A stretch of 64,000 bases of DNA from JBBRBB01 sp963830175 (GCA_963830175.1 CAWHKV010000002.1:558001-622000); one strand, 5' to 3'. Numbered from the stretch's first letter, positions 17,590 to 26,148 are shown. Notes: generated by a model from the letters alone, not told the origin. Numbers and translations: made by a program.

Positions 17590-18840
17590 TTAACCTTTCT
17601 GGTATTTTTTTAAACTATTTTTTATAAAAGGGTAGATTTTTTCTAGTTCTGATAATAACAGATTATTTAATCCTTCGATATCTTTAGTTCCCATGTCCTG
17701 TAATATATATGTTGCTCCTGTGTATAAGCAAATCCATTTCGACCAATCTTTTTCCACAACAAAATTAGACGGTATTGTAAATAAATTTCTTAACTTTTTA
17801 ATTTCTTTTGACTCAGTTTGTATTGGATCTTTATCTTCAATCCAAATCGCAAATATGAATTTAAAACTATCTCCTTTAGATGGCCTTTTGTTGTTACTTC
17901 TCAACATTATACAAAAATCTAAGTCATGCGGTTCTGAGAAATTAGAGTATATTTTGAATTCAATATTTTCTTTTTTTTCAATGTAATAATCTATATCAAA
18001 AGTTTTAAGAGGGAAATTCTTGTTTTGCGATAATTTTTGATACAGTTGATCGAATAATTCTTTATAATCCGGATTATAAGTATTTATAAGCGCTATTGCT
18101 TGTATTGAATCATCGTCAGATAATATTTCGCTTATTAAATTTTTTGCTTCTCTATCCATAGTTGATTTATTTGTGATTTTTGAAAAATGGGTTGCTAATA
18201 CCTTTAAAAAAACATTGGCCTGACCTATTGTTTCAGGGAGTATATTTTCAATTATTTTAATCATTTCACTATATGACATGGCAGTACATGGGCAGGAAAT
18301 TGATTCTTCATGTGAGTAAGGCTTTCGACCTTCCGGGGTAAGAAATATAATATGCTTTTTTGCTTGTGGAAACTTCTCATTTAAAGATTGCTGGTAATCC
18401 TTAATCTGGTTACTTCTTTCATAACTCCGTACTTTATTTTCTATGGCAATCACAACAATATCGCAACCATTTTCTTTTACCCGAATAAGAATGTCTTTTC
18501 TTAGCCTTTTTGTAATATTATCTTCTTCATCTTTTATTTTGCTGAAAAATTCTGTTTTACATTCAATTGAATATTTTTTTGTGACAAGGAATTTTTTCAA
18601 TTCTTCAAAACCGTCGCCTTGTAAAATGCCTTCGAAAACTTTTGTGCCTAATTGATGTGGGTTACCAGAATCTATTAAATACGCAAATAATTGTGAACAG
18701 GCTGTTTCTTTAGTAATTCCTTCAAACACACTTAACAGGTCAAATTCCTTTTCTTTTTCCCTTATTTCTCCTACACGTTTCTTTAGCTGAACAAAACTTT
18801 TCGAGTCGGAAAAATTTTTTAAAATTTGGTATTCGTTCAA
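17590..18840 (-). CDS. PD-(D/E)XK nuclease-superfamily protein
   Basis: The 416-residue protein has the PD-(D/E)XK core in its N-terminal half: a helix carrying FDLLSVFEGITKET, then KKYSIECKTEFF, then Asp116 in RLRKDILI and the Glu134-Asn-Lys136 triplet in VVIAIENKVRSYE. The Gln-x6-Tyr that follows (QIKDYQQSLNEKFPQ) is also typical of the family (PDDEXK_4 type). The C-terminal half is not recognised. Members are found as solitary genes in accessory DNA and some act in phage defence, but target and function are unknown. The gene is visibly AT-richer than its surroundings, which suggests lateral gain. Confidence 0.8.
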   Translation of the reverse strand: MNEYQILKNFSDSKSFVQLKKRVGEIREKEKEFDLLSVFEGITKETACSQLFAYLIDSGNPHQLGTKVFEGILQGDGFEELKKFLVTKKYSIECKTEFFSKIKDEEDNITKRLRKDILIRVKENGCDIVVIAIENKVRSYERSNQIKDYQQSLNEKFPQAKKHIIFLTPEGRKPYSHEESISCPCTAMSYSEMIKIIENILPETIGQANVFLKVLATHFSKITNKSTMDREAKNLISEILSDDDSIQAIALINTYNPDYKELFDQLYQKLSQNKNFPLKTFDIDYYIEKKENIEFKIYSNFSEPHDLDFCIMLRSNNKRPSKGDSFKFIFAIWIEDKDPIQTESKEIKKLRNLFTIPSNFVVEKDWSKWICLYTGATYILQDMGTKDIEGLNNLLLSELEKIYPFIKNSLKKYQKG

Positions 18841-19048
18841 TATTTAAATATTAATGATGAGGGATAAAAATTAAATTTTTCCTTACGCAAAACGTTTGAC
18901 CTGATGACCTGATAGCAGTAAAGCACGATGTCACCAGTATGGTTAAGGGAAGGGGTAGTTTCATAATTAAATATAAGATGAAATGTAAAAATTATAAGAT
19001 TGAAAAAAGGTTTTGAATAATTTTCTTGTGTATCCACACACACAAAAA
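18841..19048. other. Intergenic region without a credible gene
   Basis: This AT-rich gap holds no frame with a recognisable product. The minus strand around 18898-18925 (TTTACTGCTATCAGGTCATC) partly resembles the plus strand at 23251-23270, hinting at a degenerate dispersed repeat. Confidence 0.4.
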
Positions 19049-19068
19049 ACCCGCAACTTGTTGCGGGT
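19049..19068 (-). terminator. Hairpin terminator of the TlpA-like gene
   Basis: A 9-base stem (ACCCGCAAC at 19049-19057 with GTTGCGGGT at 19060-19068) followed on the minus strand by TTTTTTG lies 26 bases past the stop codon of the gene at 19094-20251. Confidence 0.8.
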
Positions 19069-19093
19069 CTTTGATTATTTAATTTTATAAAAT

Positions 19094-20251
19094 TTACTTC
19101 AGTACTTCAGCCAGTTTTTTGTCCAGTTCATCACCGCGAAGGTCTTTGGCTATGATCTTCCCATTGGGGTCAACCAGAACGTTAAAAGGAATGCCTTCAA
19201 TCTGGTATGCATTTACCGCATCACTTTCCCATTGTTTCAGGTCGCTCATGTGGTTCCATTTCAAATTATCTTTCTCAATGGCTTTTAACCATGCGTCTTT
19301 ATTCGCATCCAGCGAAACACCGAGAATGGTAAAATTTTTATTGTTGTATTTGTTATACGCTTTTACAATATTGGGGTTTTCCTGCCGGCATGGTGCACAC
19401 CAGCTTGCCCAAAAATCTACCAGTACATACTTGCCCTTAAAATCGGTTATGCTCATGGCTTTTCCATTAACATCAGGCATAGTAAGGTTGGGTGCATTTT
19501 GGTTTAGCAGGCTGCCGGCTGCACCACCCACAGCTTCGTTACCCGCAGCATCGGTATTGCTTTCATTCACCTTTGCCAATGCTGCATTAAAAGATGTTAT
19601 GCCGCCGTGGCCGGGAAATTTGGCATCTACTTCTTTACCCCATGCAATTAATTTTTGGGGTTCGTTGGTGGCCGCTGCCTTATCAAGTATAAACGCGGCA
19701 ACTGCCGGGCTTTTTGCATCCTTTATTTCTTTTTCTAAAAAGAGATTCAGCTCGTTGATCTGTGACTGCCCGCTAGCCTGCAGGCTGTTCAATGCTTCTT
19801 CCTGCCCGCCGAGATTATGTAATTCTTCGGCACTGTTATACAGGTTGCTGAGCACTGAATCGCGCTGGCGGTAGTCTTCAATAAACGCATATAATTTTTC
19901 GGTAGCGGCAGACCCTTTTACGGTTGGTGTTGCAAAGTTCTGCAAGTCAAAGTCAAGATTAATGTTGTCGCCATCGTTAACAAATATTACGGCAGGCTGG
20001 TGGTTAAAGCTTAGTACATACAGGTTTTCCTGGGTGTCTTTACCTTTTAAGGTAAAACTGCCATCTTCGGCGATCACAGCAGAATCTATAGTTTGCGCAG
20101 GGGCGTTTTCATACGCAAGTTTTTCTAAAAACACAACCGGAACAGGTTTGTTCTTAATGGTTCCGCTTACCGTAAAATCGTGGTTTTCTTCAGTGTTGCA
20201 GGCAAATAATCCTGCTATAATAATAATATATACCGGCAAAAATTTTTTCAT
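19094..20251 (-). CDS. TlpA-like thiol:disulfide oxidoreductase lipoprotein (DUF4369 + thioredoxin)
   Basis: The 385-residue protein starts with a lipoprotein signal ending in AGLFAC (Cys18). Residues about 25-110 form the beta-rich DUF4369 domain (FTVSGTIKNKPVPVVFLEK), a helical linker follows, and residues about 250-385 are an AhpC/TSA-TlpA thioredoxin domain with the redox pair Cys285/Cys288 in FWASWCAPCRQEN. Such Bacteroidota lipoproteins keep periplasmic thiols reduced or reduce disulfides. It is a single-gene unit with its own terminator. A -7-like element ends only four bases before the ATG, so the message may be leaderless. Confidence 0.9.
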   Translation of the reverse strand: MKKFLPVYIIIIAGLFACNTEENHDFTVSGTIKNKPVPVVFLEKLAYENAPAQTIDSAVIAEDGSFTLKGKDTQENLYVLSFNHQPAVIFVNDGDNINLDFDLQNFATPTVKGSAATEKLYAFIEDYRQRDSVLSNLYNSAEELHNLGGQEEALNSLQASGQSQINELNLFLEKEIKDAKSPAVAAFILDKAAATNEPQKLIAWGKEVDAKFPGHGGITSFNAALAKVNESNTDAAGNEAVGGAAGSLLNQNAPNLTMPDVNGKAMSITDFKGKYVLVDFWASWCAPCRQENPNIVKAYNKYNNKNFTILGVSLDANKDAWLKAIEKDNLKWNHMSDLKQWESDAVNAYQIEGIPFNVLVDPNGKIIAKDLRGDELDKKLAEVLK

Positions 20252-20255
20252 GCCG

Positions 20256-20263
20256 CAAAAGTA
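20256..20263 (-). promoter_or_regulatory. -7 element immediately before the tlpA-like start codon
   Basis: On the minus strand TACTTTTG (fits TAnnTTTG) is followed by CGGC and then the ATG at 20251. With a start about six bases after the element, the transcript would have no leader or only one or two bases. No clear -33 TTG was found. Confidence 0.4.
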
Positions 20264-20316
20264 GTATGGAAAGTTTATAGGTTATGTTATAAAAAATGAC
20301 CGTGGACGGAGGGAGT

Positions 20317-21765
20317 TCAGGATAGTTTTTGTTGCAACAAAGCGGTTACTTTCTGGGGGTCGGCTTTGCCACGGCTGGCTTTTTTAACTTCCCCAACAAA
20401 AAGACCGATTAACCCTTTTTTGCCTTTTTTATATTCTTCTACCTTGGCGGGCATGCGGGCAATTACTTCATCCACCCAATTTTCCAGTTCGCTGTTGTCT
20501 GAAACCTGAACCAGGTTTAGTTTCTCAGCCATTTCGCGGGCGGTGTTATTACCCTGTTGCTTTGCAAGTGCCGGTAATAACCGGGATGATGCAGAAGAGA
20601 AATTTACCGTATTGTCTGCCACCATCTCTATGATGGATGAAAGCATTTGGGGAGAAATGCCTGTGGCATTTACAGATACTTTATGTTCATTGGCTAATTG
20701 TTTCAGGGGACCATTTATCCAGTTGGCGGCAGACTTTCCATCGACTGTGTGGTTCAACACCTGTTGAAAATAATCGGCTGTTTCTTTTTCTGCGCAAAGT
20801 TGCCTTGCATCGTATTCGCTTAAGCCAACCTGCTGAAAGTTTTGTAATAGTTGGTTAGGTAATGCAGGCATTTGTTCACTGATTGCTGCAAGCATTTGAT
20901 CTGTAATATCGAATGGCGGAAGGTCAGGGTCTGGAAAATAGCGGTAATCGTTTGCTTCTTCTTTATCGCGCAGGGCAAAGGTGGTATCGTTGGTGGCATC
21001 AAAGCTTCGCGTTTGCTGAATGATGCGTTCACCTGCTTCAAGTTGCGCCGTCATTCTAGCAATTTCAACTTCAATGGCTTTTTTTACATTGCGGATGGAA
21101 TTGAGGTTCTTTACTTCTACCTTGGTACCTAATTCGGTTTCGCCTCTTAGCCTGATGGAAACGTTTGCATCGCAGCGCATGCTTCCTTCTTCCATATTTC
21201 CATCACATACCCCTATCCACCGAACGAGGCGCCTTAATTCGGTTACAAATTGAAAGGCTTCATCCGCGCTATACAATGCGGGTTCGGTAACAATTTCAAC
21301 CAGGGTGGTCCCGGCGCGGTTCAGGTCTATGCACGTGAAATTTTCGTCCAGATCATGTATGCTTTTACCGGCATCTTCTTCGAGGTGAATTCGGTTAAGC
21401 TGTATGTTTTTCGTTATGCCTTCAGTGGTAATGGTAATATGTCCCCCTTTACAGATAGGCGCCGTATGCTGACTTATCTGGTATCCTTTCGGAAGGTCGG
21501 GGTAGAAGTAATTTTTACGGGCGAAATAATTATGTCGTTCAATTTCACAATTGCAGGCGAGCCCCAGTTTAACTGCGTACTCAACCGCCTTTTTATTTGT
21601 TTTGGGTAAAGTGCCGGGGTGGGCGAGGGTTATAACCCCGATATTGGTATTGGGTTCTGCGCCATATTGCGCACTCTCTGCAGAAAATAATTTGCTTTTC
21701 AGGTCTAGCCGAGCGTGCACTTCTAAACCTATTACTGCCTCATATTTACCAGTTTCACCTGCCAT
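20317..21765 (-). CDS. gatB: Aspartyl/glutamyl-tRNA amidotransferase subunit B
   Basis: The 482-residue protein matches GatB throughout: YEAVIGLEVHARLDLKSKLF at the start, the CNCEIERHNYFARKNYFYPD region, DLPKGYQISQ, and LNRAGTTLVEIVTEP. The C-terminal YqeY-like tail ends KKGLIGLFVGEVKKASRGKAD. With GatA and GatC it converts Glu-tRNA(Gln), and Asp-tRNA(Asn) where present, to the amidated forms using ammonia passed from GatA. GatA and GatC are not in this window. It starts eight bases after ricT, so the two are co-transcribed. Confidence 0.97.
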   Translation of the reverse strand: MAGETGKYEAVIGLEVHARLDLKSKLFSAESAQYGAEPNTNIGVITLAHPGTLPKTNKKAVEYAVKLGLACNCEIERHNYFARKNYFYPDLPKGYQISQHTAPICKGGHITITTEGITKNIQLNRIHLEEDAGKSIHDLDENFTCIDLNRAGTTLVEIVTEPALYSADEAFQFVTELRRLVRWIGVCDGNMEEGSMRCDANVSIRLRGETELGTKVEVKNLNSIRNVKKAIEVEIARMTAQLEAGERIIQQTRSFDATNDTTFALRDKEEANDYRYFPDPDLPPFDITDQMLAAISEQMPALPNQLLQNFQQVGLSEYDARQLCAEKETADYFQQVLNHTVDGKSAANWINGPLKQLANEHKVSVNATGISPQMLSSIIEMVADNTVNFSSASSRLLPALAKQQGNNTAREMAEKLNLVQVSDNSELENWVDEVIARMPAKVEEYKKGKKGLIGLFVGEVKKASRGKADPQKVTALLQQKLS

Positions 21766-21773
21766 CGAAATTT

Positions 21774-23183
21774 TTATTTACCCGTATTATCGGGTGGTGT
21801 ATTGCCCGGTCCGCGTGGTTCACGTGGGGGGCGCTGATCCCGTGGATCTCGCTGGTCTCTTGGGTTACGCTGGTTTCCCTGGTTACCTTGTTGGTTTCCC
21901 TGGTTACCTTGTTGGTTTCCCTGGTTACGTTGATTGCCCTGGTTGCGCTGATCTTTCTGGTCGCGGGGCGGTTGGTTAGAACGTTGTGGCGGCCTGTTTG
22001 GATTGTTATCCCGCACATTAGGCGGGCGATTATCCCGTCGAGGTTTATTTTGTTGCTGATTCTTATCGCGTTGTCTGCGGCTGGTGCGTTCCAGATTCTG
22101 CAGGGTAATTTGCCCAACCACGTCAACAAAGGCATGTTCGCTTTCGCGTTCCTTGGTATTGGTAAGTTCAACATGCTCCAGCTCGTCAGGGCGTTGACCC
22201 CGGCTATTTAATTGTTGAATCTCCTTCACCCGCTTAATTGTTAACGGGTAGTGTTTGGTACTGTCTTGCATGGTGTACCACACAAGGTTTTTAAAGATGT
22301 CTTTTTTAACCAGAAAAGCACGGCCTTTAGTTGTTTCTAAAACTTCAGCATTATCGGGGAAGTGCTGCAATGCATCGAGGTAGGTATCGAGTTCGTAATT
22401 AAGGCAACATTTTAGACGGCCGCATTGCCCGCTGAGTTTGGTTTGGTTAATAGATAAATTCTGGTAACGGGCAGCCGTAGTGGTAACACTTTTAAAATCG
22501 GTTAGCCATGTACTGCAGCAAAGCTCCCTGCCGCAACTGCCAATGCCACCTACTTTTCCTGCTTCCTGGCGAATGCCTATCTGCCGCATTTCGACTTTTA
22601 CCTTAAATTCAGACGCCAGCATTTTTATAAGTTCCCGAAAATCTACCCGGTCGTCTGCTGTATAGAAGAAAGTTGCCTTTTTTCCGTCTGCCTGAATTTC
22701 TAATTCAGACAATTTCATTTGCAAATTAAGTTGCCTGATGAGTGTGCGGCTTTTCATCAGCCCTTCTTTTTCGCGGCTTTTATGGTGTTCGTAGCTTTGA
22801 ATGTCTTTTTCGGAGCTTGGGCGAAGCACCTTTTTCATCTCTGGGCTGAACTCACTAACGCCTTTCTTCTTCAACTGCAGTCGCACGAGTTCGCCTGTAA
22901 GGCTTACCTCGCCTACATCGTAACCCATCACTCCTTCAACGGTTACAAGGTCGCCTTTATCAAAGTGCTGCAGGGTAGCATTCCGGAAAAATTCTTTACG
23001 GCTGCCCTGTTTAAAACTTACTTCCATCACTTTACAGGCACTATCAATATCGCTAACAGGAAGGTTCATTAGCCAGTCGTGTACATTTAATCGGTTACAT
23101 CCGCCGGTTGAGCAGCCACCATTGCTTTTGCAGCCACCGGGCTTTCCGCCGGTTTTTGAAGTTCCGCAGGAATCACATCCCAT
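21774..23183 (-). CDS. PSP1-domain protein RicT-like (YaaT family)
   Basis: The 469-residue protein has a Cys-rich head (Cys at 3, 6, 18, 24 and 29, GGCSTGGCN), then the PSP1 core: CKVMEVSFKQGSRKEFFRN, later RTLIRQLNLQMKLSELEIQA, GKATFFYTADDRVDFRE-like text, and the Cys-containing GIGSCGRELCCSTWL with SGQCGRLKCCLNYEL. In Bacillus the YaaT/RicT protein works in an Fe-S complex that affects RNA maturation and development. The last 95 residues are a low-complexity Asn/Gln/Gly/Arg/Pro tail (NQGNQRNQGNQ type) coded in part by a 21-base tandem repeat. It precedes gatB in an operon. Confidence 0.88.
   Translation of the reverse strand: MGCDSCGTSKTGGKPGGCKSNGGCSTGGCNRLNVHDWLMNLPVSDIDSACKVMEVSFKQGSRKEFFRNATLQHFDKGDLVTVEGVMGYDVGEVSLTGELVRLQLKKKGVSEFSPEMKKVLRPSSEKDIQSYEHHKSREKEGLMKSRTLIRQLNLQMKLSELEIQADGKKATFFYTADDRVDFRELIKMLASEFKVKVEMRQIGIRQEAGKVGGIGSCGRELCCSTWLTDFKSVTTTAARYQNLSINQTKLSGQCGRLKCCLNYELDTYLDALQHFPDNAEVLETTKGRAFLVKKDIFKNLVWYTMQDSTKHYPLTIKRVKEIQQLNSRGQRPDELEHVELTNTKERESEHAFVDVVGQITLQNLERTSRRQRDKNQQQNKPRRDNRPPNVRDNNPNRPPQRSNQPPRDQKDQRNQGNQRNQGNQQGNQGNQQGNQGNQRNPRDQRDPRDQRPPREPRGPGNTPPDNTGK
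21872..21928. repeat. 21-base tandem repeat inside the ricT-like gene
   Basis: Two exact copies of a 21-base unit (21881-21901 and 21902-21922) are flanked by partial copies on both sides. The unit codes for seven residues of the Gly-Asn-Gln tail, so copy-number change would keep the frame. Confidence 0.8.
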
Positions 23184-23479
23184 ATATTTCGGTTTGCAAT
23201 TTTAATAATTAGTTTGATAGCAAGAAAGGTATGTATGGGTTATAAGCCAGCTGCAGTACTGCTATAGGTCTGATGTTGTGTCACTCACTTCATCGTTGTG
23301 CGGATGGATTGAACAGGATACGGAAAAACACAACGGTTTTATTATATGTTGATTAATAATATAAAGTACAAGTGTGCGACGCAACCAAAAATGCAATAAG
23401 CACATAAGCCCAAACCACAAAAACCATTCTCACGATATATATTAGAAACAAAACATTCATACATGATATAAATGCTTTG
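23184..23479. other. 296-base intergenic region with a repeat
   Basis: No gene was found between holB and the ricT-like gene. The region includes the second copy of the intergenic repeat (23366-23396) and a stretch at 23251-23270 that partly matches 18898-18925 on the other strand. It has no hairpin terminator that could be supported. Confidence 0.5.
23366..23396. repeat. Intergenic repeat, copy 2
   Basis: GTACAAGTGTGCGACGCAAC at 23366-23385, five unmatched bases, then ATGCAA (23391-23396). The same arrangement occurs at 5376-5406, about 18 kb away and also intergenic. Confidence 0.6.
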
Positions 23480-24700
23480 TCAGGTGGTCAAAAATACTGT
23501 TTTATCCTTAATAATATGGTTTAGTTTAATTGTAAGTGCATGGAATAACATTTTGGCATTGGCATTACGTTCTATATAATAAGTGGCGTTATTTAGTTCT
23601 TCTATTATGGCAGACTGTTGACTAACAGTGGCTATACCATTTAATTTGCCGGCCATTTCTTTTTCGCTTTCGGTGAGAGATGGGGCATTGTTCATGATGC
23701 GCAGGTGCATGCATTGCTGCAGCACATGAGTAAAGTATTTTAAAAATTGTTTTTGTTTTTCACGCCCCTGTTTATTCATTTCTTCAATCCATTTTACCTG
23801 GGAAATGCCACCGGTTTGCAAGGTTACATTAAGCCAGTCTTTTAACATAGAATGCCAGTCTTCCCCGGCATGTTGCAGTACCTGCAGTGCTTCGCGGTAA
23901 TTGCCATCGGCAATGCATGCGGTTTGGTGTGCTAATTGCGGCTCAGTTGCGGTTCGCTGTATCAACGCCTGCTCAATATCGGCGGTAGATAGTGGTGGAA
24001 GTTTCACCACCTGGCACCGGCTTAAAATGGTAGGTAATATCTGCTCATCGTTTTCCGCCACAAATATAAAAAGGGTTTTACCCGGTGGTTCTTCTATTAG
24101 TTTTAATAGTTTATTTCCTTCTTTGCCAAGGTATTCGGGCATCCACATGACCAGGATTTTATAATCGCTTTCATAACTTTTAAGGCTGATCTTACGGATG
24201 ATCTCGTTACATTCTTCTGCAGTGATGTTTCCCTGTTTGTTTTCAGCTCCTAAAAACTGCAACCAGTCAAATGCATTACCATAAGGTTGTTGTTTAAGAA
24301 ATTCGCGCCACTCGCCTGAATAATCGGCGCTGGTGGGTTTTTCGCCCGGTTTTTTTGGAATTACAGGGTAACTAAAATGTATATCTGGGTGAATATATAA
24401 GGAAGCTTTCTGGTAAGCTTGTTGACTTTTCTGCCATTCATCAGCCTCTTGCGGGGTAGATGGTAGTGCAGATGCTGAGGATTGTTCTGTTCCACCGCTA
24501 AATAAAGAAGCAGCTGATTCTGCGCCACTATCATTTCGGGGAATAAGGCTTACCATCTGCGAAAAAGCAAGGGCAAGTGGTAAGGCCCCCGAGCCTTCTT
24601 TACCTAAAAATAAGAGGGCATGGCTAAGCCGGTTCTGCTGCAACATTTCAAGAAGGTGCTGTTTTGTTGCCTGTTGTCCCACGATTTCACTGAAATGCAT
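23480..24700 (-). CDS. holB: DNA polymerase III delta' subunit (clamp-loader)
   Basis: The 406-residue protein begins like delta'/DnaX proteins: MHFSEIVGQQATKQHLLEML, then LSHALLFLGKEGSGALPLAL, an AAA+ fold in which the P-loop is degenerate (the Gly-Lys-Thr end is missing), as is usual for delta'. The SRC motif (ILSRCQVVKLPPLS) supplies the arginine finger region, and EPPGKTLFIFVAEN is the sensor strand. An insert of about 60 residues rich in Ser/Ala sits near residues 50-110. It would be the stator of the beta-clamp loader. The zinc-binding cysteines seen in many delta' proteins are not evident. Confidence 0.88.
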   Translation of the reverse strand: MHFSEIVGQQATKQHLLEMLQQNRLSHALLFLGKEGSGALPLALAFSQMVSLIPRNDSGAESAASLFSGGTEQSSASALPSTPQEADEWQKSQQAYQKASLYIHPDIHFSYPVIPKKPGEKPTSADYSGEWREFLKQQPYGNAFDWLQFLGAENKQGNITAEECNEIIRKISLKSYESDYKILVMWMPEYLGKEGNKLLKLIEEPPGKTLFIFVAENDEQILPTILSRCQVVKLPPLSTADIEQALIQRTATEPQLAHQTACIADGNYREALQVLQHAGEDWHSMLKDWLNVTLQTGGISQVKWIEEMNKQGREKQKQFLKYFTHVLQQCMHLRIMNNAPSLTESEKEMAGKLNGIATVSQQSAIIEELNNATYYIERNANAKMLFHALTIKLNHIIKDKTVFLTT

Positions 24701-24822
24701 ATAATAAAAAAAAGAGGTTTATAGTAATAAAAAGCACATTTACATAGTTTTAATACATAAATAATTAGGTAGATGCAGCGTAAATTAACCTACAATTACC
24801 TTTATTTGCAAATAAAAAGATA

Positions 24823-25557
24823 ATGAGGTACATACTACTGCTGATTACTTTTTTTGCCGCTAACCTAACAAAGGCACAAGAGTTTTCTTTTAGTTTAAAA
24901 GGTGGGATTAATAATACCCACCCACGCATTATAAGCACCCAGCTATATAATGATCATACTTTTTCTGACAATTTTGGCTGGCAGGCAGCTGCCGGGGCTG
25001 AATACCAGACCGGGTTTCAGTTTTACATTTATACCGGTGTCGGCATTGCCCAAAGGGGTTACCAGGATTATATAGAGCGTTTTGATACACTTTTTACCAC
25101 CACTTACCGTCCACTATATGTAAACATACCGTTTGGTATAGGTTACAAAAAGAAACTGAACGAAAAATATAACCTAAGGTTTTTCGGTGGAACCAATGTT
25201 CAGTTGGGCGTTGGGGGTAAAATAAAAACTGAAGAAGCTTATTACTACAGCACCGACCCCGAAAACGGGCAGTTTGAATTACGCACTTCCGAGGTTTCTG
25301 CGCGAAAAATCAGATTCGGGGACAGGAACAAAAAAACCATTGGCTATGATTATGCTATTGCTAACTGGGGTTTTCAGATGGGTACAGCTCTAGAACTTAC
25401 AAGGATGGCCGAGCTGGAGTTTATTTTTGATCTTGGACTAAATAATATACTGCCCGGTAAAAAATATACTAATGAGATTCAGAAAATGAACATCATGGAA
25501 CTGAATTTAAAGATCGACTTCCCCAATGATTACCTGAACAAACAGGCAAAAAAATAA
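24823..25557 (+). CDS. Outer-membrane beta-barrel protein
   Basis: The 244-residue protein has a signal peptide (RYILLLITFFAANLTKA, cleavage before Gln-Glu) and then about eight amphipathic strands, with FSFSLKGGINNTHPRI, GWQAAAGAEYQTGFQFYIYT and VGIAQRGYQDYI typical of the PorT/OMP_b-brl family of Bacteroidota. The last strand (IMELNLKIDF) is followed by a short polar tail. Such proteins are abundant in the phylum and usually have no assigned role. It stands alone, divergent from holB. Confidence 0.75.
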   Translation: MRYILLLITFFAANLTKAQEFSFSLKGGINNTHPRIISTQLYNDHTFSDNFGWQAAAGAEYQTGFQFYIYTGVGIAQRGYQDYIERFDTLFTTTYRPLYVNIPFGIGYKKKLNEKYNLRFFGGTNVQLGVGGKIKTEEAYYYSTDPENGQFELRTSEVSARKIRFGDRNKKTIGYDYAIANWGFQMGTALELTRMAELEFIFDLGLNNILPGKKYTNEIQKMNIMELNLKIDFPNDYLNKQAKK

Positions 25558-25583
25558 AGGCCTCCTTTATTGGAAAGCCTTTT
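25556..25583. terminator. Weak hairpin between convergent genes
   Basis: AAAGGC (25556-25561) pairs with GCCTTT (25577-25582), with T-rich flanks on both strands. It begins in the stop codon of the barrel gene and lies before the end of the convergent peroxidase gene. Confidence 0.5.
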
Positions 25584-25591
25584 GATTTTTA

Positions 25592-26134
25592 CTATTTATT
25601 TACCAGGGAGGTTATCTGCGGATCATCAGGTGTAACCCTGGTATCGAAGTGCGCAAGTAGTTTCCCGTTTTCATCAATCAGAAATTTATTGAAATTCCAG
25701 GTGATGGTAGCATCGAGCACGCCATTTTCCGCCTTGGTGGTCAGGTATTTGAAAACGGGGCTGATATTATCTCCCTTTACATCTACCCTTGTGGTTAATG
25801 GGAAAGTAACACCATAATTTTTTTTACAAAAAGAAGCGATCTCGGTGTCATTTTCATATTCCTGCCCGCCAAAATTGTCTGAAGGAAATCCTACAATTAC
25901 CAGTTTGTCTTTGTGTTCTTCATAAAGTTTTTCAAGACCCTCGTACTGTGGGGTAAACCCACACTTTGAGGCAGTATTTACAATCAGGATCTTTTTTCCT
26001 TTATACGCAGAGAAGTCAATTGTTTCGCCTGTTATAGATTTTATTTTAAAGTCGTAAATCGATTTTGAAGCGCTGTCTGCCGGTGCTGATGAAGTCATAA
26101 AAAGAAAAGTGGCTATGGTTATTAATGTTTTCAT
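25592..26134 (-). CDS. Glutathione peroxidase-family protein, exported
   Basis: The 180-residue protein has an N-terminal signal-like segment (residues 1-20), then the GPx fold: the peroxidatic Cys58 lies in NTASKCGFTPQYEGLEKLY, Gln91 in GFPSDNFGGQEY and Trp146-Asn147 in TITWNFNKFLI, completing the catalytic set. It has Cys rather than selenocysteine. Family knowledge: bacterial members of this type often use thioredoxin instead of glutathione to reduce peroxides. A periplasmic location is inferred from the signal. It is a single-gene unit. Confidence 0.93.
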   Translation of the reverse strand: MKTLITIATFLFMTSSAPADSASKSIYDFKIKSITGETIDFSAYKGKKILIVNTASKCGFTPQYEGLEKLYEEHKDKLVIVGFPSDNFGGQEYENDTEIASFCKKNYGVTFPLTTRVDVKGDNISPVFKYLTTKAENGVLDATITWNFNKFLIDENGKLLAHFDTRVTPDDPQITSLVNK

Positions 26135-26148
26135 TCTCAGGTTTTAAA

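Noticed and set aside
18837..19043. A 68-residue minus-strand frame between the nuclease gene and the TlpA-like gene
   Set aside because: No recognisable protein features and part of it lies in likely repeat-derived, AT-rich spacer.
19119..19874. A 251-residue open frame on the plus strand
   Set aside because: It lies wholly antisense to the TlpA-like gene, has an odd Ser/Leu-rich composition and no recognisable domain; the minus-strand gene is certain.
21881..21922. Tandem repeats suggestive of a CRISPR or minisatellite
   Set aside because: The units are contiguous without spacers and lie in the coding frame of the RicT-like tail.
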